Positions 45,966 to 50,908 of a stretch of DNA of 50,908 bases are shown one piece after another; position 1 is the first letter of the stretch, and each line of letters opens with the position of its first letter. The notes below the pieces were generated by a model. That model had not been told where the DNA came from, did not search any database, and saw nothing but the letters and a program-made list of their open reading frames with translations. A program made the translations under genes and the position numbers. Source of the DNA: Burkholderiaceae bacterium (GTDB lineage Bacteria; Pseudomonadota; Gammaproteobacteria; Burkholderiales; Burkholderiaceae). The stretch is taken from positions 1 to 50,908 of the forward strand of contig JAGWNU010000005.1 of assembly GCA_028871175.1 (NCBI GenBank), in the 5' to 3' direction.

Positions 45966-46796
45966 TTACAGGCCGAGACGCTGCCAGATGGCACGCGTGG
46001 AGCCTGCTGCGTTGAGCGTATAGAAATGCAGGCCCGGCGCGCCGCCTTGCAGCAGGCGGTCGCACATGGCCGTCACCACGTCCAGGCCGAAGGCGCGGAT
46101 CGATTCACGGTCATCGCCGAAGCCCTCCAGGCGCTTGGCGATCCAGCGCGGCACTTCCGCACCGCACATCTCGGAAAAGCGCATCAGTTGCGACGAATTC
46201 GTGATCGGCATGATGCCGGGCACGATGGGCACGTCCACGCCCAGCTTGCGTGCGTCGTCGACGAACTGGAAATACGCGTCGGCGTTGAAGAAATACTGCG
46301 TGATGGCAGAGTCCGCACCGGCCTTCACCTTGCGGGCAAAGTTCTCCAGATCCTGCCGTGCGGAGCGGGCCTGCGGGTGGTACTCGGGGTACGCCGCCAC
46401 TTCAATGTGGAATGCGTTGCCGGTTTCCTGGCGGATGAACTCAACCAGCTCGTTGGCGAAGCGGAATTCACCGATCTCGCCCATGCCCGAGGGCATGTCG
46501 CCGCGCAGGGCCACGATGCGGCGGATGCCGTGCTCGCGATACGTGTTGAGGATGTTGCGGATGTTTTCGCGCGACGAACCCACGCACGACAAGTGCGGCG
46601 CCGCTTCGATGCCTTCGCGCTGGATCTCCACCACGGCGTCGAGGGTGCCCTGTTGCGTGGTGCCGCCCGCGCCGAACGTCACGGAAATGAAGCGCGGCTT
46701 GAGCGGGGAGAGCTGCGCGCGCGTATTGCGCAGCTTCTCGGCGCCTTCCGCCGTCTTGGGCGGGAAGAATTCGAAACTGAATTGACGGTCTTGCAT
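45966..46796 (-). CDS. metF: Methylenetetrahydrofolate reductase
   Basis: This 276-residue protein matches MetF in size and sequence: MQDRQFSFEFFPPKTAEGAE at the start, then ISVTFGAGGTTQQGTLDAV, PHLSCVGSSRENIRNIL, GIRRIVALRGDMPSGM and ADSAITQYFFNADAYFQFVD. It makes 5-methyl-THF for methionine synthesis. It is the last gene of the riboswitch-led ahcY-4TM-metF operon, an arrangement that links S-adenosylhomocysteine removal with remethylation. Confidence 0.96.
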   Translation of the reverse strand: MQDRQFSFEFFPPKTAEGAEKLRNTRAQLSPLKPRFISVTFGAGGTTQQGTLDAVVEIQREGIEAAPHLSCVGSSRENIRNILNTYREHGIRRIVALRGDMPSGMGEIGEFRFANELVEFIRQETGNAFHIEVAAYPEYHPQARSARQDLENFARKVKAGADSAITQYFFNADAYFQFVDDARKLGVDVPIVPGIMPITNSSQLMRFSEMCGAEVPRWIAKRLEGFGDDRESIRAFGLDVVTAMCDRLLQGGAPGLHFYTLNAAGSTRAIWQRLGL

Positions 46797-46814
46797 GACA
46801 GAGAACCTTGCGCC

Positions 46815-47156
46815 TCACTCGCGCAGCAACAGGCCGGAGAGCAGCCAGGAGATCACGCTGTACAGGATGGAACCCAGCAGCGCCGCGCCGAAGCTGGCCA
46901 CCTGGAAACCCGCCAGCAGGTTGCCGACAAACAGGAACAGCAGCGCGTTGATCACGAAAATGAAAAGCCCGAGCGTCAGCAGCGTCACCGGCAGGGTCAG
47001 GATCACCAGGACCGGGCGGATCAGCGTGTTCACCAGACCGAGTACCAACGCCGCGATCAAGGCGGAGCCGAACCCGTTGATGTGGATGCCCTTGAGCAGA
47101 TAGGCAACAAGAAGCAACGCCAGCGCGTTGATGACCCAGACAGCGAGCAGTCTCAT
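46815..47156 (-). CDS. Four-segment membrane protein of the phage-holin-IV-like family
   Basis: This 113-residue protein has about four hydrophobic segments (MRLLAVWVINALALLLVAYL, FGSALIAALVLGLVNTLI, LGLFIFVINALLFLFVGNLL and FGAALLGSILYSVISWLLSG). Database entries often label such proteins as holin-like, without evidence of lysis. The gene is kept between ahcY and metF, 54 bp after ahcY and 18 bp before metF. Function unknown. Confidence 0.85.
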   Translation of the reverse strand: MRLLAVWVINALALLLVAYLLKGIHINGFGSALIAALVLGLVNTLIRPVLVILTLPVTLLTLGLFIFVINALLFLFVGNLLAGFQVASFGAALLGSILYSVISWLLSGLLLRE

Positions 47157-47210
47157 GGGAAGTCCTCGGGTTGAGTGCCGGCGGCGGGAAATGCCGCCGG
47201 CAGGTACGGC

Positions 47211-48635
47211 TTAGTAGCGGTAGTGGTCAGGCTTGTACGGGCCTTCCTTGCTCACGCCGATGTACGCGGCCTGCTGCTCGGTCAGCTCGGTCAGTTGCGC
47301 GTTCAGCTTCTTGAGCTGCAGGCGCGCGACCTTCTCGTCCAGGTGCTTGGGCAGCGTGTAGACGCCCACCGGGTACTTGTTCGAGCCCTTCACCGCTTCC
47401 GTCCACAGCTCGATCTGCGCGATGGTCTGGTTGGCGAACGAGCTGCTCATCACGTACGACGGGTGGCCCGTGGCGCAGCCCAGGTTCACCAGGCGGCCCT
47501 TGGCCAGGATGATGATCTTCTTGCCGTCCGGGAAAATCACGTGATCGACCTGCGGCTTGATCTCTTCCCACTGGTACTTCTCGACCGATGCGATGTCGAT
47601 CTCGTTGTCGAAGTGCCCGATGTTGCAGACGATGGCCTGGTCCTTCATCTTGGCCATGTGGTCATGGGTGATGACGTGGTAGTTGCCGGTGGCGGTCACG
47701 AAGATGTCGCCGTGCTCGGCGGCGTAATCCATCGTCACCACGCGGTAGCCTTCCATGGCGGCCTGCAGCGCGCAGATCGGGTCGATTTCCGTCACCCACA
47801 CTTGCGCCGACAACGCGCGCAGGGCCTGGGCCGAACCCTTGCCCACGTCGCCATAGCCGGCCACGACCGCCACCTTGCCGGCGATCATCACGTCGGTCGC
47901 GCGCTTGATACCGTCGACCAGCGATTCACGGCAGCCGTACAGGTTGTCGAACTTGCTCTTGGTGACGGAGTCGTTCACGTTGATGGCCGGGAAGCGCAGC
48001 TCGCCGCGCTGGGCCATCTGGTACAGGCGATGCACGCCCGTGGTGGTTTCTTCGGTCACGCCCTTGATGGCGTCAAGGTTGCGGCTGTAGAAGGTCGGAT
48101 CCGTGGCCAGCTTGTCCTTGATGGCCGCGAACAGGAAGGTTTCTTCTTCGCTGCCCGGCTTGGTGATGACGGAGGCATCCTTCTCGGCCTTGGCGCCCAG
48201 GTGCAGCAGCAGCGTTGCGTCGCCGCCGTCGTCCAGGATCATGTTCGGCGTGCCGCCGTCGGCCCATTCGAAGATGCGGTGGGTGAAGTCCCAGTATTCC
48301 TTGAGCGATTCGCCCTTGAACGCGAACACCGGCGTGCCCGCTGCGGCAATCGCGGCGGCAGCGTGGTCCTGCGTCGAGAAGATGTTGCACGAGGCCCAGC
48401 GCACGTCGGCGCCAAGTGCCTTGAGCGTCTCGATCAGCACAGCGGTCTGGATGGTCATGTGCAGGGAGCCGGCAATGCGCGCGCCCTTGAGCGGCTGGCT
48501 TGCGGCAAACTCGTCGCGAATCGCCATCAGGCCGGGCATTTCGGTCTCGGCAATGGCGATTTCCTTGCGGCCCCAGTCGGCCAGGCTGATGTCGGCGACG
48601 AGGTAATCGTGTTTCAGATCGTTGACAGCGTTCAT
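47211..48635 (-). CDS. ahcY: Adenosylhomocysteinase
   Basis: The start at 48635 ([20 protein letters not shown]) gives 474 residues, the long form of the enzyme. Motifs include [13 protein letters not shown]-like [20 protein letters not shown], the NAD site [20 protein letters not shown], and the C-terminal [10 protein letters not shown]. It hydrolyses S-adenosylhomocysteine to homocysteine and adenosine. An SAH riboswitch lies 117 bp upstream of the start, so expression should rise with SAH. Confidence 0.98.
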   Translation of the reverse strand: MNAVNDLKHDYLVADISLADWGRKEIAIAETEMPGLMAIRDEFAASQPLKGARIAGSLHMTIQTAVLIETLKALGADVRWASCNIFSTQDHAAAAIAAAGTPVFAFKGESLKEYWDFTHRIFEWADGGTPNMILDDGGDATLLLHLGAKAEKDASVITKPGSEEETFLFAAIKDKLATDPTFYSRNLDAIKGVTEETTTGVHRLYQMAQRGELRFPAINVNDSVTKSKFDNLYGCRESLVDGIKRATDVMIAGKVAVVAGYGDVGKGSAQALRALSAQVWVTEIDPICALQAAMEGYRVVTMDYAAEHGDIFVTATGNYHVITHDHMAKMKDQAIVCNIGHFDNEIDIASVEKYQWEEIKPQVDHVIFPDGKKIIILAKGRLVNLGCATGHPSYVMSSSFANQTIAQIELWTEAVKGSNKYPVGVYTLPKHLDEKVARLQLKKLNAQLTELTEQQAAYIGVSKEGPYKPDHYRY

Positions 48636-48751
48636 TGGGATCACTCCAAGAAGATTGGGTGACCGCACGCTGGAGAGATGACTACGGAGACGGAGCCCAT
48701 TCCTCCGGGCCCGAATAGATGCGTTCTCGCCATCGTGTCAGTCACGATACT

Positions 48752-48826
48752 GCGAGCGCCGTTTGAACTTCCGAGCCTGGCGGCCGCCCTGTCGAGACAT
48801 GGGCCGGTCGTTGCAACGCTCCTCGG
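48752..48826 (-). promoter_or_regulatory. S-adenosylhomocysteine (SAH) riboswitch
   Basis: On the minus strand the element begins CCGAGGAGCGTTGCAACG and ends with CCAGGCTCGG, AAGTTCAAACGGCGCTCGC. P1 pairs CCGAG with CTCGG, and the pseudoknot pairs GAGCG with CGCTC; both are exact. These conserved blocks match the SAH class, whose Ralstonia member is a structural reference. The variable stem between GCAACG and GCCAGG is long here (about 30 nt). The riboswitch leads ahcY, the usual target. After the element, a small atcgtg/cacgat hairpin lies at 48732-48748. Confidence 0.93.
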
Positions 48827-48836
48827 AATGGGCTGG

Positions 48837-48842
48837 ATTGTA
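48837..48842 (-). promoter_or_regulatory. -10 box of the ahcY operon promoter
   Basis: On the minus strand TACAAT lies about 10 bp upstream of the riboswitch 5' end, so transcription would begin right at the aptamer. No strong -35 is visible at 17 bp; GTCGTC/CGTCGC is the only candidate. Confidence 0.55.
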
Positions 48843-48944
48843 GCGGATTTGGCCGGGATGCGACGACCGGATCAGCGGCCGTGTGCCCGCGCGTAAGTGC
48901 GCACTCTGCCACTGCCATACGGTAAGCCTTGGGAAGGCTGCGAT

Positions 48945-49466
48945 TCACCAACCAACCGGTGCGTTGGCAGGCTCTTTTGCCCAGTCAGCATAGTTAACAG
49001 AAGGCGTATCGATCTTGACTCGTCGCAGCAATACGTGTTCAGACCGGATATCGCTTGTTGGGTCGTAACCACTTTTGTGGATGAGACGGCCTTCTAAAGT
49101 GCTGCGTGAAATTTTCCCGTCGAACTCGAACACATCCCGGGCCGGCCGCCCTTGCGGGCCTGAATCTCGGGTGAATTCGAAGCCAGTCGAAAGCTTGGCA
49201 GCAAAGGTAATGGTGCGAGTCGACAGATCGATCTTAGCGTTGTAGATAGGGCCACTGGGTGTCTCGATACCGGTTGAGACGTAGAACTTGCCGAATACGT
49301 GCGATCCCTCCCGATAAAGGTCGACGGCATAGCCCTCGCTGTGGGGGTCACCAGTAGTCGCTGTAGTTTTCTGGTTAGAGAAATACCCCAGATGAGTGGA
49401 GGTTGGAGGCGTCGCAGAGCACGCCCCACTGATAAGAAGCAACGCAAGAAACAGAAGTCGACGCAT
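48945..49466 (-). CDS. Putative lipoprotein, possible immunity protein
   Basis: The start at 49466 (MRRLLFLALLLISGACSATP) gives 173 residues with a lipobox LISGAC (Cys16). The mature part appears beta-rich (YAVDLYREGSHVFGKFYVST; ITFAAKLSTGFEFTRDSG) and matches no family I know. It follows the M15-like peptidase gene on the same strand; without the premature stop the peptidase gene would end one base before this ATG. A lipoprotein next to a peptidoglycan-active effector is a common immunity arrangement, but this is inference. Base composition is less GC-rich than the flanks. Confidence 0.65.
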   Translation of the reverse strand: MRRLLFLALLLISGACSATPPTSTHLGYFSNQKTTATTGDPHSEGYAVDLYREGSHVFGKFYVSTGIETPSGPIYNAKIDLSTRTITFAAKLSTGFEFTRDSGPQGRPARDVFEFDGKISRSTLEGRLIHKSGYDPTSDIRSEHVLLRRVKIDTPSVNYADWAKEPANAPVGW

Positions 49467-49485
49467 ATCAGTGTCCGTCTGTTGA

Positions 49486-50082
49486 TCAATGAGGTTTGTC
49501 GGTTGCACCGCCAACGAATTTGATTACGCCGTAGCTGCGACCTACCTCCTTGAGTCTGGCGTTCATACCGTCTTTAGGGGTTGTGGCAATCGTAACGGTG
49601 TTACCTGAGGCATCTTCTATAAGCAATGTGCCTGTCCACGAAATCGACATATCAATGGCTTTGCGTTGAGTATGCCGAGTTGCCAAGGCCGGAGGGATCT
49701 GAAGGTTCTGCATACCATATGCATTGACCATATTCCGAGCGGCTCTCACAGACGCCTCCAGCGTTGAATGCACCCATTCGATGTTAACGCCATCCATTGG
49801 AGGGACGGACGACGGGGGCGTCCCATGGGCAATTTTCCATGACCAATGCATCAAGTACGCGCGCTGTGGCGGGCGATATGTCGCGGAGACCCTGATAGTG
49901 GCGCCAGCATTTCGCATGGCCTCAATGAAGCGATCTACGGATTGGCGGAATTCGGGTGTCAGGGCTGACGTGTTATCGCTTCCAGGAAACCGAGCAACCC
50001 ATTGCGCACCGCTCAATTCGTTCCCTCCACTAACAAGCGCAGGGCGCTGATTCGCTTGAGGTGTCAGTTGGGCTGTTGTCAT
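49486..50082 (-). CDS. M15-like peptidoglycan peptidase, C terminus cut by a Trp-to-stop change
   Basis: The start at 50082 (MTTAQLTPQANQRPALVSGG) gives 198 residues and overlaps the PAAR gene by 53 bp. The zinc pattern of LD/DD-carboxypeptidase (M15-like) enzymes is visible: SATYRPPQRAY, H137 and D144 in RHTQRKAIDMS, and H198 in DKPH, which is the last residue. The stop TGA (49486-49488) sits where TGG (Trp) is expected; the next codons encode STDGH and then TGA (49468-49470), so the ancestral end was probably HWSTDGH. The His is kept, so activity may be reduced or retained. Likely role: peptidoglycan-cleaving T6SS cargo. Confidence 0.7.
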   Translation of the reverse strand: MTTAQLTPQANQRPALVSGGNELSGAQWVARFPGSDNTSALTPEFRQSVDRFIEAMRNAGATIRVSATYRPPQRAYLMHWSWKIAHGTPPSSVPPMDGVNIEWVHSTLEASVRAARNMVNAYGMQNLQIPPALATRHTQRKAIDMSISWTGTLLIEDASGNTVTIATTPKDGMNARLKEVGRSYGVIKFVGGATDKPH

Positions 50083-50626
50083 AGTATGGAATCTCGATTT
50101 TTGCGTTAAGCGCTCTGTCAGCGGCAACGTTCAACGTGTAGCCATTCTCATCAGCCACGCCCACAAATTGCCTGCCGTCTTCAAGAGTGATTCTGTAACC
50201 CACGTGGCAGAGGTTTTTTCCTGTCTGCTCGTGCTTTGCATGAAAGAACAGGTCGTAGTGCCCAAGTGAGTTGGCCTGTGCTGCCTCGGAAAAATCGGCA
50301 CCTGACTGATAGTGCGTACCTCTCGCACCGCCCATGTCCTCATACCAAGCTTCACCTGCAAGCACTGCAACGATGCGCTTTGGATGCAGGCATTTGCACA
50401 GCACCTCGTCACCATCCAAAGCAACTTCGCCCATGAAATTCATCCGGCGGGGGCCACCCGCCTTGGTAATGATGCCGACGCTCTTGCACATCTCGCAGTA
50501 GGCTTGGCCGCCAATCAGGGCGACTTGGTGACCAGCATTTCCAAAGGTGCAGGCAGGCCCCGCATAGGACAGGACCGTTCCGCCATTCAGAAGCGTGTCA
50601 CCGACAACAGCAATTCTTCGCATCAT
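50030..50626 (-). CDS. PAAR-domain protein, type VI secretion spike tip/cargo adaptor
   Basis: The ATG at 50626 has a GGAGGT site upstream; Met at 50623 is nearly equal. The 198-residue protein has an N-terminal PAAR domain (IAVVGDTLLNGGTVLSYAGP, residues ~1-90) with Cys motifs (CEMCKSVG, CKC). The C-terminal ~90 residues (SLGHYDLFFHAKHEQTGKNL, then DGRQFVGVADENGYTLNVAA) may dock cargo. PAAR proteins cap the VgrG spike. The overlapping peptidase gene downstream is the likely cargo. No other T6SS gene is in the window. Confidence 0.85.
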   Translation of the reverse strand: MMRRIAVVGDTLLNGGTVLSYAGPACTFGNAGHQVALIGGQAYCEMCKSVGIITKAGGPRRMNFMGEVALDGDEVLCKCLHPKRIVAVLAGEAWYEDMGGARGTHYQSGADFSEAAQANSLGHYDLFFHAKHEQTGKNLCHVGYRITLEDGRQFVGVADENGYTLNVAADRALNAKIEIPYYDNSPTDTSSESAPCAC

Positions 50627-50818
50627 GGTCCGACCTCCACCGTGCAGCATGGTCTCCATTCGTTCCACATAACGCATTTCTCCGTTTCGATTTGTCATTC
50701 GCCCCTATACATGCATCGAGTCTCGCGATGCCGGTGGCTTCTATGAATTGTCTTGGGCAAATCGACTGATTTCGCGGAGTTGGCGAAATATGACAGCGGA
50801 GCACGTGGATCCCGTCGC

Positions 50819-50851
50819 TATAATCCCCACCGTCACCGCCTCAACGGTGAC
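50819..50851 (+). promoter_or_regulatory. Promoter-like -10 box and hairpin near the window edge
   Basis: TATAAT (50819-50824) is a perfect -10 but has no clear -35 at 17 bp; ATGACA at 50790 is too far away. A perfect 7-bp hairpin gtcaccg (50832-50838) / cggtgac (50845-50851) follows. They could lead a rightward transcript beyond 50908. The rest of 50627-50908 contains no convincing gene. Confidence 0.35.
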
Positions 50852-50908
50852 CGGGTTTCGCAGCCCATCTCCTCCTCATTTTTCCCAGACGGACAGCCGC
50901 CTTTCGCG

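Noticed and set aside
46815-47156. Reading the holin-like membrane protein as a prophage remnant
   Set aside because: It sits inside a conserved metabolic operon with no endolysin or phage gene nearby; the holin label is only a family name.

Overview
The window looks like one contiguous piece of a betaproteobacterial chromosome, most likely Ralstonia or a close Burkholderiales relative. This rests on high GC with strong G/C at third codon positions, on gene order (gatCAB divergent from mreBCD-mrdA-rodA; LysM gene-dprA-thioredoxin-topB divergent from def-GT39-fmt; htpX-rsmB-DUF4390-ntrY-ntrX; ahcY-4TM gene-metF), and on an S-adenosylhomocysteine riboswitch very close to the Ralstonia type. No database search was run, so the genus is inferred. 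I see no IS element, prophage or CRISPR array.

Layout. 1-7.8 kb (minus strand): a 3'-cut rlmI, xerC, a DUF484 gene, a 113-bp palindromic element, then gatB, a secreted dienelactone-hydrolase-like enzyme, a lipoprotein, gatA and gatC. 7.8-8.3 kb: a divergent region with a strongly folded leader ahead of mreB. 8.3-14.7 kb: the cell-elongation operon mreB-mreC-mreD-mrdA-rodA. 14.7-17.8 kb: an acyl-CoA ligase gene divergent from a LysR regulator; the gap holds a T-N11-A box and a second perfect palindrome. 17.9-23.6 kb: topB, a thioredoxin-like gene, dprA and a LysM gene, all on the minus strand. 23.9-34.5 kb: def, an ArnT/PMT-like glycosyltransferase, fmt, a LysE exporter, htpX, rsmB, a DUF4390 gene and an NtrY/NtrX-like two-component pair. 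34.6-35.3 kb: tRNA-Phe and a small membrane protein. 35.4-39.5 kb: an RpiR-type regulator, a class III aminotransferase, a DUF849 beta-keto acid cleavage enzyme and an amino-acid-binding protein, read here as one catabolic unit. 39.6-48.8 kb: cca, a GST, an NDUFA9-like gene, slt, a divergent 5-formyl-THF cyclo-ligase gene, a TfoX-like gene, and the riboswitch-controlled ahcY-4TM-metF operon. 48.9-50.7 kb: a lower-GC module of a PAAR protein, an M15-like peptidase and a lipoprotein, likely type VI secretion cargo.

Most of the window is housekeeping: translation fidelity (gatCAB, fmt, def, rsmB, cca, tRNA-Phe), wall elongation and turnover, chromosome maintenance (xerC, topB, dprA) and the methyl cycle (ahcY, metF). 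The two accessory units that deserve most attention are the 35.4-39.5 kb cluster, whose enzymes fit breakdown of a beta-amino acid, and the PAAR/peptidase/lipoprotein module, where the peptidase appears to have lost its last six residues through a Trp-to-stop change directly after the last predicted zinc ligand. Noncoding features of interest are the mreB leader, the palindromic element ending gatB, and several operator-like palindromes next to regulator genes.
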